A stretch of DNA of 64,000 nucleotides from Microthrixaceae bacterium (GTDB taxonomy: Bacteria; Actinomycetota; Acidimicrobiia; Acidimicrobiales; DATDAH01): assembly GCA_020637195.1 (NCBI GenBank), contig JACJWK010000015.1, positions 1 through 64,000 on the forward strand, in the 5' to 3' direction. Both the position numbers and the translations under genes were made by a program. Under the pieces are notes generated by a model. It saw only the letters and a program-made list of their open reading frames with translations. It made no database searches and was not told the DNA's origin. This document shows positions 6,319-15,358 of the stretch, in pieces; the stretch's first letter is position 1, and each line of letters opens with the position of its first letter.

Positions 6319-7559
6319 CCACCGAGGGGCCGCTCGACGTCGCCGCCGTCCAGGCCGACTTCCCGATCCTCGGCCGGACCGTGCACGGCAAGCGCCTCGT
6401 CTACCTCGACTCGGCGGCCTCCTCCCAGAAGCCGCGGGCGGTGCTCGACGCGATGGACCGGTACTACGAGACCACCAACGCCAACGTGCACCGCGGCGTC
6501 TACGAGATCGCCGAGCAGGCCACCGCCGAGATGGAGGGCGCGCGGGCCAAGGTGGCCGACTTCATCGGCGCCCCCTCACCCACCGAGGTGGTCTTCACCA
6601 AGAACTTCACCGAGGCCTTCAACCTGCTGGCCCGCTCGTGGGGCGGGGCCAACCTCGGGCCCGGCGACGCCGTCGTGCTGTCGCACATGGAGCACCACTC
6701 CAACATCGTCCCCTGGCAGATCCTCGCCGCCGAGAAGGGCTTCGAGCTGCGCTGGCTGCCCGTCGACGCCGAGGGCCAGCTCGAGCTCGGCGACCTCGAC
6801 CGGCTCCTCGACGGCGCCAAGCTGCTCGCGGTGACGGCCATGTCCAACGTGCTCGGCACCCTCACCCCGGTGCGCCACCTGGCCGACGCCGCCCACGCCG
6901 CCGGCGCGCTGCTCGCGGTCGACGCCTGCCAGTACGTGCCCCACGTGCCCACCGACGTCGGCGAGCTCGGCGCCGACTTCCTGGCCTTCTCCGGCCACAA
7001 GATGTGCGGGCCCACCGGCATCGGCGCCCTGTGGGGCCGGGCCGAGCTGCTCGAGGCCATGCCGCCGTTCCTCGGCGGCGGCGAGATGATCCGCGACGTC
7101 CGCCTCGACGGCTTCACGCCCAACGAGCTGCCGTGGAAGTTCGAGGCGGGCACGCCGCCCATCGCCGAGACGATCGGCCTCGGCGCCGCCGTCGACTACC
7201 TCGAGGCCCTCGGGATGGACGCCGTGCGCGAGCACGAGGTCTCGCTCACCGCCTACGCCCTGCGCACCCTCCACGAGCGCTTCGGCGACCGCCTCACCGT
7301 GCACGGCCCGGCCGAGCCGGCGGCCCGTGGCGGCGTCCTGTCGATGGCCCTCGCCGACCTGCATCCCCACGACGTGGCCCAGGTGCTCGACCAGGAGGCC
7401 GTGTGCGTCCGCGCCGGGCACCACTGCGCCAAGCCGCTCATGCGGGTGCTGGGCGTGGGCGCCACCGCCCGCGCGTCGTTGTACGTTTACAACGACGAGC
7501 GCGACGTGGACGCGCTGGCCGACGCCCTCGACTCGGCGTTGGCGTTCTTCGCGCTGTAA
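6306..7559 (+). CDS. sufS: Cysteine desulfurase SufS
   Basis: A 417-residue PLP-dependent class V aminotransferase fold. The PLP lysine lies in FSGHKMCGPTGIG (about 229-241) and the substrate-binding histidine in MEHHSN. The persulfide-forming cysteine lies in RAGHHCAKPLM (about 373), the short active-site loop of group II (SufS/CsdA) enzymes. It removes sulfur from cysteine and passes it to SufU. The ATG at 6306 overlaps the end of sufC1, implying translational coupling; sufU follows. Confidence 0.95.
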   Translation: MAAVTTEGPLDVAAVQADFPILGRTVHGKRLVYLDSAASSQKPRAVLDAMDRYYETTNANVHRGVYEIAEQATAEMEGARAKVADFIGAPSPTEVVFTKNFTEAFNLLARSWGGANLGPGDAVVLSHMEHHSNIVPWQILAAEKGFELRWLPVDAEGQLELGDLDRLLDGAKLLAVTAMSNVLGTLTPVRHLADAAHAAGALLAVDACQYVPHVPTDVGELGADFLAFSGHKMCGPTGIGALWGRAELLEAMPPFLGGGEMIRDVRLDGFTPNELPWKFEAGTPPIAETIGLGAAVDYLEALGMDAVREHEVSLTAYALRTLHERFGDRLTVHGPAEPAARGGVLSMALADLHPHDVAQVLDQEAVCVRAGHHCAKPLMRVLGVGATARASLYVYNDERDVDALADALDSALAFFAL

Positions 7560-7586
7560 GGCGTGCTCCAGGACAAGGGAGAGCCT

Positions 7587-8084
7587 GTGCCCGGTCTCGA
7601 AGACCTGTATCGAGAGATCATCCTCGACCACTACCGCAACCCCCGGAACCGCGGCGAGCTCGAGAGCCCGCCGGCCCACCGCGTCGAGGGCTTCAACCCG
7701 CTGTGCGGCGACGAGATCGTGGTCTACCTCCGCCTCGACGACGACGGCCGGGTGGACGACATCAAGATCGGCGGCCAGGGCTGCTCCATCAGCCAGTCCT
7801 CGGCGTCGATGATGTCGGCCGCGGTGAAGGGCAAGACCCTCGACGAGGTCCAGGACCTCACCCGGGCCTTCAAGGCGATGATGTCGATCCACGAGCAGGA
7901 GATCGGGGGCGAGGGCGACGAGGCCGACGGCGACGACGGCGAGGCCGAGGCCGCCGCGTCGGGCGACGTCCGCCTGGGCGACCTCGAGGCGCTGCGCGGC
8001 GTCGTGAAGTTCCCCGTGCGCATCAAGTGCGCCACCCTCTCGTGGAACACCCTGGCCCAGGGCATCGAGGAAGCCACGGCCTAG
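7587..8084 (+). CDS. sufU: Zinc-dependent sulfur acceptor SufU
   Basis: About 165 residues, starting at the GTG of VPGLEDLYREIILDHYRNP with AAGGGAGA upstream. A GTG at 7563 would add eight residues. The three zinc or persulfide cysteines of SufU are present in NPLCGDE (about 39), GGQGCSIS (about 66) and RIKCATLSW (about 147). The characteristic SufU insertion is here rich in acidic residues (EGDEADGDDGEAE, about 108-120). SufU accepts persulfide from SufS by zinc-ligand swapping. It is the last gene of the operon and converges on the heptose genes. Confidence 0.93.
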   Translation: MPGLEDLYREIILDHYRNPRNRGELESPPAHRVEGFNPLCGDEIVVYLRLDDDGRVDDIKIGGQGCSISQSSASMMSAAVKGKTLDEVQDLTRAFKAMMSIHEQEIGGEGDEADGDDGEAEAAASGDVRLGDLEALRGVVKFPVRIKCATLSWNTLAQGIEEATA

Positions 8085-8103
8085 GCCGGCGGGCGGGCGG
8101 CGC

Positions 8104-9090
8104 TCAGCGCCCGGCGCCCCCGGTGAGCTCGGTGTCGAGCTCGGGCACCGTGACGGTGGCGGTGCCGGCCTTGGTCACCGCCACCGCCGCCGCCGCCGAG
8201 GAGACCTGAACCGCGGCCTCGGGCGTGAACCCGCCCGCGAGGGCGAGCGCGAGCGCGCCCACGACGGTGTCACCCGCCCCGGTGACGTCGTACACCGTTC
8301 GGGCGCGCGCCGGGGCGTGGAAGGGCTCGGAGCCGCGGGCCACGAGGACCATCCCGAGCGGGCCGAGCGTCACGAGCAGGGCGGCCCCACCCAGCCCGTC
8401 GAGCAACGACCGGGCGGCGCCGACGGCGACGTCGACCGTGGGACAGGGATACCCCACCGCCCGCTCGAGCTCGGCGGTGTTGGGCGTGACCACCGTCGCG
8501 CCGCGGTAGGCGGAAAGGTCCGGGCGCTTCGGGTCGACGACGACGGGCTTGTCCGCGGCCGCCTCGACGACCACCTGGACGAGCTCGTCGTCGACGACGC
8601 CCTTGTCGTAGTCGGAGATCACCACGGCGTCCGCCTGCTCGGCCGCCCGTCGGGCCGCCCGCACCAGGTCGCGTCGGACGCCGCCGCTCAGGGTGCGTGG
8701 CGCCTCGTGGTCGATGCGCACGATCTGTTGGCCACGGGCGACGACGCGCGTCTTCACGGTCGTGTCCCGCCCGGGGTCGACGACGAGGCGGCTCGCGTCG
8801 ATGCCTGCGGCATCGGCCAGATCGCGCACCGAGGACCCCGCCCCGTCGTCCCCGACGCAACCGACGATCGTGGCCCCGCCGCCGAGCGCGGCGATGCTCG
8901 CGGCGGCGTTGGCGGCCCCGCCCGGCATCGCCGATCGGCGCCGTGCCTCGAGGATCGGCACCGGTGCCTCGGCCGAGATCCGGCGGACGTCACCATGGAC
9001 GTACTCGTCCAACATGACGTCGCCGACGACGGCCACGGTGACCTGGGTGAAGACCGAGAGGTCGGGAAGCGGGTCGGAGCGAGCAGTCAC
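8104..9090 (-). CDS. hldE1: D-glycero-beta-D-manno-heptose-7-phosphate kinase (HldE kinase domain, PfkB family)
   Basis: A 328-residue PfkB/ribokinase-family kinase. VVGDVMLDEYVHGDVRRISAEAPVPILE (about 15-42) is the diagnostic start of RfaE/HldE domain I, and VTGAGDTVVGALALAL (about 272) holds the anion hole and catalytic aspartate. It phosphorylates D-glycero-D-manno-heptose 7-phosphate at C1 on the route to ADP-heptose. The GTG at 9090 is chosen, with a GAGG-type ribosome site and 7 bases after the gmhB stop. The nucleotidyltransferase domain normally fused to it in enterobacteria is instead fused to GmhA two genes upstream. Confidence 0.87.
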   Translation of the reverse strand: MTARSDPLPDLSVFTQVTVAVVGDVMLDEYVHGDVRRISAEAPVPILEARRRSAMPGGAANAAASIAALGGGATIVGCVGDDGAGSSVRDLADAAGIDASRLVVDPGRDTTVKTRVVARGQQIVRIDHEAPRTLSGGVRRDLVRAARRAAEQADAVVISDYDKGVVDDELVQVVVEAAADKPVVVDPKRPDLSAYRGATVVTPNTAELERAVGYPCPTVDVAVGAARSLLDGLGGAALLVTLGPLGMVLVARGSEPFHAPARARTVYDVTGAGDTVVGALALALAGGFTPEAAVQVSSAAAAVAVTKAGTATVTVPELDTELTGGAGR

Positions 9091-9097
9091 GGCGGCC

Positions 9098-9622
9098 TCA
9101 TCCTCGCGCTCTGAGCCAGGCCGCCACGTCGCTCCAACGCTCGAACGACGCGTCCGCGGACGGATGGGCGACCGGCCCGTAGGACACGGTGGCGCACCCG
9201 GCGGCACGTCCGGCGCCCACGTCGCTCTCCTTGTCCCCGACCATCACCGAGTGGCGCAGCTCCAGACCCAAGGTCTGCGCCGCTTGGCGGAGCAGCCCCG
9301 TGCGTGGCTTGCGGCACGCGCACCCCTCGTCGGGGCGGTGGAAGCAGAAGAAGGCTCCATCGAGGCCGACGCCGACCGCCGCGAGGCGCCGCTCGACCTC
9401 GGCCTGGACCGCGGCGGCCTCGTCGGGACGGATCAGGCCCCGACCGACGCCCGACTGGTTGCCGACGAGCACGAGCCGGTACCCGAGGTCCGATCGAAGC
9501 GCACCCAGGCACTCGACCTCGGGGCGCAACCGCACGAGCGCCGGATCCCGGGGGTAGCCGATGTCATCGATCACCGTGCCGTCGCGATCGAGCAGCAGCG
9601 CCCGCGGTCGCGGGTCCGTCAC
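9098..9622 (-). CDS. gmhB: D-glycero-D-manno-heptose 1,7-bisphosphate 7-phosphatase
   Basis: A 174-residue HAD-superfamily phosphatase. The nucleophile motif is LLLDRDGTVIDD (about 9-20), motif II lies in VLVGNQSGVGRG, and the zinc-binding segment CFHRPDEGCACRKP and the VMVGDKESDVGAG motif IV are all in the GmhB arrangement. It removes the 7-phosphate from heptose 1,7-bisphosphate between the kinase and adenylyltransferase steps. Its GTG start overlaps the stop of the upstream fusion gene by 3 bases, and hldE1 follows, so this is a tight operon. Confidence 0.9.
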   Translation of the reverse strand: MTDPRPRALLLDRDGTVIDDIGYPRDPALVRLRPEVECLGALRSDLGYRLVLVGNQSGVGRGLIRPDEAAAVQAEVERRLAAVGVGLDGAFFCFHRPDEGCACRKPRTGLLRQAAQTLGLELRHSVMVGDKESDVGAGRAAGCATVSYGPVAHPSADASFERWSDVAAWLRARG

Positions 9623-10761
9623 GACCCCTCGACACCGAGCCGGGCCAGGGCCGCGGTCGTGGAGCGCCCGGGGACCAGCGGGAGGAACTCGACCCGGCCG
9701 CCGTAGGACCGGACGACGTCGGCCTCGGGGACCGCCGCGCCGTGCGGCGGGGCGTAGTCGGCACCCTTGCAGTGCACGTCGGGTCGCAGCTCGGAGAGCA
9801 CCTCGACCGGCGTCGCTTCCTCGAACACGTGGACGACGTCGACCGCTTCCAGGGCGGACAGCACGGCGACCCGGTCCTCGACCGGGAACACGGGCCGATC
9901 GGGGCCCTTCGACGCCCGGACCGTCGAGTCGGCGTTGACGCCGACGATCAGCACGTCACCCAACCGCCGTGCGGCCTGGAGGAACGTGACGTGGCCGACG
10001 TGCAACACGTCGAACACCCCGTTGGTCCACACGACCGTGCGCCCGAGGCGCCCGAGGCGCGCCCGCTCGGCCAGCAGCTCGGGCCGCGCCAGGACCGCGG
10101 CCGGGGCCCCCGCAGGCCGCGGCGACCGCGCGGCGGCGCGGTCCTCGCCGTCCCGGCCGGCCGCCGTGACGGCCGCGTCGACCGCCTCGCACAGGAGGTG
10201 CCCGATCGTGAGGTGGACCTCCTGGATGCGGGCCGTCTCGGTCGACGGCACCACGACGGCGTGATCGCAACGGGCGGCCAGCTCTCCTCCCCCGGCGCCC
10301 GTCAGCCCGACGACGGTGATGCCGAGTGCACGGGCGGCGGCGACCCCCTCGAGCACGTTCGGTGACGCGCCGCTGGTGCTCAGCGCCAAGGCGACGTCCC
10401 CCGGCCGGCCCAGCGCGGTGAGCTGGCGGGCGAAGACCTGGTCGAAGCCGAAGTCGTTGGCGATGGCGGTCAGTGCCGAGGTGTCGACCGTCAACGCGAT
10501 CGCCCGCAGGCCCGGCCGATCCCGCTCGTAGCGACCCACGAGCTCGGACGCGATGTGCTGCGCGTCGGCCGCGCTCCCGCCGTTGCCGAAGACGAACAGC
10601 GTGCCGCCGCCGGCAACGGCGTCGACGACCACGCGCGCCGCGGTCGAGACGGCGGCGCCCTCGGTGTCGAGCAGCACCCGCCGAAGGCTCGCACCGTCCC
10701 GGAGGCCCCGGGCCACCAACGCGGCGACGGCGTCGTCGGCCGGCGCACCCATGTCGCTCAC
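9619..10761 (-). CDS. Fusion of GmhA isomerase and HldE nucleotidyltransferase domains
   Basis: A 380-residue two-domain protein. Residues about 1-195 are a SIS-fold sedoheptulose-7-phosphate isomerase (FVFGNGGSAADAQHIASELVGRY, ALSTSGASPNVLEG, and an ETARIQEVHLTIGH metal/active-site stretch). After a linker rich in Ala/Arg/Pro, residues about 235-380 form the cytidylyltransferase-fold ADP-heptose synthase domain (WTNGVFDVLHVGHVTFLQ, with the HxGH motif). It would catalyse the first and last steps of ADP-heptose synthesis. The GTG at 10761 overlaps the preceding stop (GTGA). This domain pairing differs from the usual HldE kinase plus nucleotidyltransferase fusion. Confidence 0.87.
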   Translation of the reverse strand: MSDMGAPADDAVAALVARGLRDGASLRRVLLDTEGAAVSTAARVVVDAVAGGGTLFVFGNGGSAADAQHIASELVGRYERDRPGLRAIALTVDTSALTAIANDFGFDQVFARQLTALGRPGDVALALSTSGASPNVLEGVAAARALGITVVGLTGAGGGELAARCDHAVVVPSTETARIQEVHLTIGHLLCEAVDAAVTAAGRDGEDRAAARSPRPAGAPAAVLARPELLAERARLGRLGRTVVWTNGVFDVLHVGHVTFLQAARRLGDVLIVGVNADSTVRASKGPDRPVFPVEDRVAVLSALEAVDVVHVFEEATPVEVLSELRPDVHCKGADYAPPHGAAVPEADVVRSYGGRVEFLPLVPGRSTTAALARLGVEGS

Positions 10762-12002
10762 GGACGGCCGTCGACCGGGGCGCCGGCGGCGAGCGAGCGC
10801 ACCTCGCGGCACCGTTCGAGCACGTCGGCGACCGACACCGACTTGGCCACGGTGTTGTCGAGGTCCTCGACGGGCCGGCCGGCGACGACGTCCTTGCCGT
10901 TGTAGACGGTGAACAGGGGCAGCGAGTACAGCGCCGGCGCGACCGACGCGCTCCGACTCGCTCGTGGGCCGTACACCACAGGGGTATCGGCGAAGAACAG
11001 ACCGACCACCGGCGCGTCGACGAGACCGGCGAGGTGCATCGGGCCGCTGTCATTGCTCACGACGAGCGACGCCGCCGCGAAGAGGGCGAGGAGCTCGCGG
11101 AGGGAGAGCTCGCCCGCGACGCTCACCATCCGAGGGTCGTCGGCGGGATCCACGATGCTGGACACGTACGCGGCCTCGCCGCCCGTGCCGATGAACACGA
11201 CCCGGCAGTCGGGGTCGTCGTCGAGCAGGCGGACCGCGAGCTCTCGGTAGCGGGCCGGAGGCCACTTCCGGATCTCGGGAGCGAGGTCCGGGGAGGTGTT
11301 GGGGTTGACCACCACGAGTCGCCGTCCGTCGATGCCGCGATCGGCGAGGACCTCCTGCACCCGATCGTGGGCGTCGCGGGGGACCACGGTGCGCTCGTCG
11401 CCGTATCGGCGCCGGAAGGCATCGAAGTCGAGGTAGTAGAGATCGCCCGTGCTGAGGAGGTACACGAGCGAGAGGAAGATGTCGCGGGTGTGGAAGTAGT
11501 GGTTGTACGACCCGGGTACGTCGAGCAGTCGCCGGCGCCAAGGCTCCTGCACGAGGTAGAAGCCCGCCTTCCGGGGGATGCCCGCCAGGGCGGCGAGCAC
11601 GAGGGGGAACTTGGCGAAGAACTCGAGGTCGATCACGAGGTCGATGCCGAGACGGCGCAGGCCACGCGCGACGGAGAGGGTCGACGACACGAACGCACGG
11701 GGGCTCGAGGGATCGATGAACCAGCTGCGGTCGGTCAGGCCGAGGAGCTCGAGGATCTCCCGGTTCGATCGGAACGTCACGAAGTGGAGCTCGGCGTCCG
11801 GATAGGCGTCACGCAGCGCCCGGAGCGCGGGCGCCGAGACCACGATCGACCCGAGGCCGAAGAACTTCATCACGACGATCCGCTCGACCGTGGAGCGCCT
11901 CCGCCGCAAGGGACGGGTGACCACCCACCCCAGCGCGATGATCGAGCAGATCAGGTTGCCGACGTGGTTGTCGATCCATCGCATCACGCGGACGTCGAAC
12001 AC
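10758..12002 (-). CDS. Glycosyltransferase family 9 (heptosyltransferase-like)
   Basis: A 414-residue GT9 enzyme of GT-B fold. The N-terminal domain holds IVVMKFFGLGSIVVSAPALRALR (about 42-64) and the C-terminal donor site holds VVSNDSGPMHLAGLVDAPVVGLF (about 325-348). A hydrophobic N-terminal helix (about 13-28) may attach it to the membrane. GT9 enzymes transfer heptose from ADP-heptose to lipid or saccharide acceptors. First gene of the heptose operon, it overlaps the next by 4 bases. In this probably single-membrane organism the acceptor is unknown. Confidence 0.85.
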   Translation of the reverse strand: MFDVRVMRWIDNHVGNLICSIIALGWVVTRPLRRRRSTVERIVVMKFFGLGSIVVSAPALRALRDAYPDAELHFVTFRSNREILELLGLTDRSWFIDPSSPRAFVSSTLSVARGLRRLGIDLVIDLEFFAKFPLVLAALAGIPRKAGFYLVQEPWRRRLLDVPGSYNHYFHTRDIFLSLVYLLSTGDLYYLDFDAFRRRYGDERTVVPRDAHDRVQEVLADRGIDGRRLVVVNPNTSPDLAPEIRKWPPARYRELAVRLLDDDPDCRVVFIGTGGEAAYVSSIVDPADDPRMVSVAGELSLRELLALFAAASLVVSNDSGPMHLAGLVDAPVVGLFFADTPVVYGPRASRSASVAPALYSLPLFTVYNGKDVVAGRPVEDLDNTVAKSVSVADVLERCREVRSLAAGAPVDGRP

Positions 12003-12011
12003 GGGATCGGC

Positions 12012-12019
12012 ACAGTATC
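12012..12019 (-). promoter_or_regulatory. Probable -10 region of the heptose operon
   Basis: On the minus strand GATACTGT ends 9 bases before the GTG at 12002, implying a very short or absent leader. There is no obvious -35. Confidence 0.35.
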
Positions 12020-12135
12020 AGTCGACGCCCGGCGGTCCCCTCCCGCCGTTGCCCGACCTCGGGCCGCTCCCACCGGCCCACGGGTGCCCGGTAGGCTGCT
12101 CGGCCGGGTCGGGGCAGCGGCGAGGTGACCAGCAC

Positions 12136-14160
12136 GTGACGGCAGTGGACAGCAGCAGCGACGCCTCGGCGCCTGCCCGCCTCGGTGGGCGTGGATGCCG
12201 TCTCGGCGATCTCTCCCCCCGCGATCGTCGGATCGGCATCGCGCTCGCCGCGCTGGTCGCGGCTCCGTTCGTGATCGCGGCCCTGCAGGCGATCGCCGAC
12301 GGTTGGTTCCCGACCGGCGACAACGGGACGATGTTGACCGTCGCCCGGCAGGTGTTCACCACCAACACCCCCCTGACCGGCGAGGTGGCCTCGGGCACAC
12401 GCTACGGCGCCCACCCGTTCCACCCGGGACCGCTCGTCTACTACTTCCTCGCACCGTTCGTGGAGGTGTTCGGCGGACCCAACGGCCTGCTCCTGGGTGC
12501 CGCCTTCGTCTCCTCGACGGCGATGGTGCTCATCGGCTACAGCGCCCTGCGCACGGCCGGGCGTGGCGCCGCGATCTGGGCCTGGGTCGTCGCCGGCGCG
12601 ATGTGCTGGTCGCTCGGTGGCACCGCGTTCTTGTACCCACCGTTCAAGACGACCCTGTCGCTCGTGGTCATCCTCTTGTTCCTGTTCCTCTGCGCTGCGC
12701 TCCTCAGCGGCCAGAGCGGGCTGCTTCCCCTGTGGGTCGTGGTGGCGTCGTTCCCGGCCGCCGCGACCATGCGCTACGCCCTCCCGGTGCTGGCGGTCGC
12801 CGGGTCGACGCTGTTGGTCCTGGGCGCGCGGCGGTGGCATCGCACGGCGCGGGTCGACGAGCGACGCTCCTGGCGGGTGCGTCTCGCCGAGTCGGTGGCG
12901 CTCGACGGGCGCGAGCGACGGTCGGTGCTGCTCGCGGTGCTCGCGGGCCTCGTGTGTTGGTGGGCGCCGATCTACGAGGCCGTCACCAACGGAGGAGGCA
13001 ACGTCCGAGAGCTCTACCGGGCCTCACGCGTGGCCGCCGGCGAGGTCGACGGGCTGTCCCAGGCGCTCGGCGAGCAGGCGAAGGCGATGCTGTTCGATCC
13101 GGTGATGTCCGCGGCGGCGTTCCACACCCCCTCCACGTGGTACCTCGTCGGGTCGGCCGTGGTCCTCGGCGCCACCGCGTTCCTTGCGGTGCGGCTCCGT
13201 CACCGGATCGACCGGGGCACGGCTGCCTGCCTCGCGGTCGCGACGTTGGCGCTGGTCTTCATGCTGATCTCGCTGGCCACGACCCCGTCCGACGAGGGGT
13301 TCGGGATCTTCCGGACCCTCGCCTCCTCCCCCGTCGCCGCCTTCGTGTGGTTCGCCGCGGGTCTGGTCCTGGCGCTCGGGCTGCGCTCCCGGATCCCGGC
13401 ACTCGACCGGCGCGCCCTGCCCGCCCTCGTCGGCGCGCTGGTCGTCGTCCTCGTGCTCACGGCGGTCCCGGGACCGATCGACGCGGACACCGAGCAGTAC
13501 CCGTGGGCCTCGACCGCCACGCGCCAGCTCGTCGACGCCTCCGTTCCCGACCTCGGCGCCGACGGGCAGTGGCAGTCCTGGGTGATCGGTGGGCGCACGA
13601 TCGACACCGTGTTCATCGGGTACAAGGCGGGGCTCGAGGCTGCCGGCGTGTACACGGGGATCGATGCCAGAGCACCAGGGCTGCGGACCGATCTCGACGC
13701 CCCGTCCGGGCCGGTGGCGGGGTCGCTCCTGCTCCAGGCCGACGCCGTCCGGCCGCCGGGCGGCGCGTGGCGCCGGATCGCCCACTACGAGCCCGAGGGT
13801 CGGGACCCGACGGCGGCGACGGAGAGCGCCGAGCGCCTCGCCGAGTTCGCCCGGGAGACGAACCCCCGACCGCTGGCCGCCTTCGAGGCCACGTTGCCCC
13901 GGTTGCTCTGTCCGGAGCTGGCGGCGTCGGGGTTCCAGGGCGAGTGCCCCGAGGTGGAGCAGGTGCTGGCGTCCGACAACCCCGTGGCCGAGTTGGACCC
14001 CGCGGTGATCGCGCTCGCCTACCTCGTGCAGTTCGGCGACGACACCCAGTTCCCGATCATGGACGGTCCCCGACCACCCGAGGACGTCCTCGAGGCGGCG
14101 GCCGAGAGTTGGGACGACGTGCCGATCAGCGTCTACATCCTGGACGCCGACGGCGGCTGA
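12136..14160 (+). CDS. Polytopic membrane protein, GT-C-like
   Basis: A 674-residue membrane protein starting at GTG 12136 with GAGGTG upstream. About eleven hydrophobic segments are spread over residues 35-460. The first extracytoplasmic loop, GDNGTMLTVARQVFTTNTPLTGE, is where GT-C glycosyltransferases carry acidic active-site residues. The C-terminal 200 residues are soluble. No family motif is decisive. It is divergent from the heptose operon, 133 bases away, which suggests a role in the same envelope glycan, but this is inference. Confidence 0.6.
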   Translation: MTAVDSSSDASAPARLGGRGCRLGDLSPRDRRIGIALAALVAAPFVIAALQAIADGWFPTGDNGTMLTVARQVFTTNTPLTGEVASGTRYGAHPFHPGPLVYYFLAPFVEVFGGPNGLLLGAAFVSSTAMVLIGYSALRTAGRGAAIWAWVVAGAMCWSLGGTAFLYPPFKTTLSLVVILLFLFLCAALLSGQSGLLPLWVVVASFPAAATMRYALPVLAVAGSTLLVLGARRWHRTARVDERRSWRVRLAESVALDGRERRSVLLAVLAGLVCWWAPIYEAVTNGGGNVRELYRASRVAAGEVDGLSQALGEQAKAMLFDPVMSAAAFHTPSTWYLVGSAVVLGATAFLAVRLRHRIDRGTAACLAVATLALVFMLISLATTPSDEGFGIFRTLASSPVAAFVWFAAGLVLALGLRSRIPALDRRALPALVGALVVVLVLTAVPGPIDADTEQYPWASTATRQLVDASVPDLGADGQWQSWVIGGRTIDTVFIGYKAGLEAAGVYTGIDARAPGLRTDLDAPSGPVAGSLLLQADAVRPPGGAWRRIAHYEPEGRDPTAATESAERLAEFARETNPRPLAAFEATLPRLLCPELAASGFQGECPEVEQVLASDNPVAELDPAVIALAYLVQFGDDTQFPIMDGPRPPEDVLEAAAESWDDVPISVYILDADGG

Positions 14161-14198
14161 GGGCGCGGACGGAGGCGCTCCCCACGCGCCCCCGGTCG

Positions 14199-15011
14199 TC
14201 AGGCCAGGGGGTCGGCGAAGGGGTCCGCGAACGGGTCGGCCGCCACGCCGGCGGCGGGCTCGCCGTCGACGGACTCGTCCACCCCGAAGCGGGCGTAGCC
14301 CTCGGCCTCGAGGGCCTGGGCCAGCTCCGGGCCACCGGACTCGCGGATGCGGCCCTGCACGAGGATGTGCACCTGGTCGCTCTTCAGCTCGTGGAGCAGC
14401 CGGCTGTAGTGGGTGATGGCCAGGACGCCGAGCCCCCACTCGGTGGTGGCCTCCTCGACCCGCCGGCTCACGCGACGCAGCGCGTCCACGTCGAGGCCGG
14501 AATCCAGCTCGTCGAGGATGGCGATGGCGGGGCGCAGCACGCCGAGCTGGAGGGTCTCGTTGCGCTTCTGCTCGCCGCCGGAGAGGTCCACGTTGAGCTG
14601 ACGGGCGAGGAACCGCTCGTCGAAGCCGATGCGCTCGGCCTCGGCGACCATGCGGTCGCGCACGTCGGCCAGGTCGCGTCCGGCGGCCCGGAACGACTCG
14701 GCGAACAGGTCCTCGAGCGACACGCCGGGCACCTCGACGGGGTACTGCATGGCCAGGAACAGCCCGGCCTGCGCCCGCTCCCATGGTTCGAGGGCGAGCA
14801 GGTCCGTGCCGTCGAGCGTGACCGCGCCGCCGGTGACGCGGTAGCCGGGCCGGCCCATGAGCACGTGGGACAGCGTCGACTTCCCCGACCCGTTCGGGCC
14901 CATCACGGCGTGGACCTCGCCGCTGCGCACCACCAGGTCGACGCCTCGGAGGATCTCGCGACCCTCGACCTCGGCCCGCAGGCCCTCGATCACCAGCTCG
15001 TGCGACGCCAC
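14199..15011 (-). CDS. sufC: Fe-S cluster assembly ATPase SufC (copy 2)
   Basis: A 270-residue SufC. Walker A is GPNGSGKST, the signature LSGGEQKRNETLQLG, Walker B AILDELDSGLDVDALR and the H-loop ITHYSRLLHEL. The GTG at 15011 has an AAGGAGG four bases upstream and is preferred over the GTG at 15041, which overlaps the Rieske stop (GTGA). The C-terminal tail is longer than in copy 1, with repeated DPFADPFADP. It is last in sufD-Rieske-sufC2. Catalytic residues are intact in both copies, so neither is obviously decayed. Confidence 0.92.
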   Translation of the reverse strand: MASHELVIEGLRAEVEGREILRGVDLVVRSGEVHAVMGPNGSGKSTLSHVLMGRPGYRVTGGAVTLDGTDLLALEPWERAQAGLFLAMQYPVEVPGVSLEDLFAESFRAAGRDLADVRDRMVAEAERIGFDERFLARQLNVDLSGGEQKRNETLQLGVLRPAIAILDELDSGLDVDALRRVSRRVEEATTEWGLGVLAITHYSRLLHELKSDQVHILVQGRIRESGGPELAQALEAEGYARFGVDESVDGEPAAGVAADPFADPFADPLA

Positions 15012-15037
15012 CGCGCCTCCTTCGCTCTGCGCCGCGC

Positions 15038-15358
15038 TCACGGCAGCGTCACCCAGACGTCGCCGTCCACGACCTCGACGTCGTAGACCGGCGTGGCCTT
15101 CGTGGCCGGGAGCGCCGACGGCGCGCCGGTCTCGAGGGAGAACGCGCTCCCGTGCTTCCAGCACTCGATCTGGCGCTCGTCGGCCAGCACCTCGCCCTCG
15201 CTGAGCGAGATGTCCTGGTGGGTGCACCGGTCGCCCACCACGTACACGTCGTCGTCGATGCGCACGACCGCGAGGCGGCGGTCCGCCACGTCGACGCGCC
15301 GGGCGGTCCCCGGCTCGAGCTCGGCGAGGGCGCAGAGGCGCTCCCGGGCGCCGCTCAT
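15038..15358 (-). CDS. Rieske [2Fe-2S] ferredoxin in the suf operon
   Basis: A 106-residue NirD/ferredoxin-type Rieske protein. The cluster ligands are in RCTHQDISLSEG (CxH, about 45) and IECWKHGSAFSLETG (CxxH, about 64). Actinobacterial suf operons often carry such a gene between sufD and sufC, where it may act as an electron donor in cluster assembly; the exact role is unproven. The ATG overlaps the sufD stop by 4 bases (ATGA) and the downstream sufC2 is close, so expression should be coupled. Confidence 0.9.
   Translation of the reverse strand: MSGARERLCALAELEPGTARRVDVADRRLAVVRIDDDVYVVGDRCTHQDISLSEGEVLADERQIECWKHGSAFSLETGAPSALPATKATPVYDVEVVDGDVWVTLP

Noticed and set aside
14160..14199. 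Terminator between convergent genes
   Set aside because: No clear inverted repeat can be seen in this 38-base gap.
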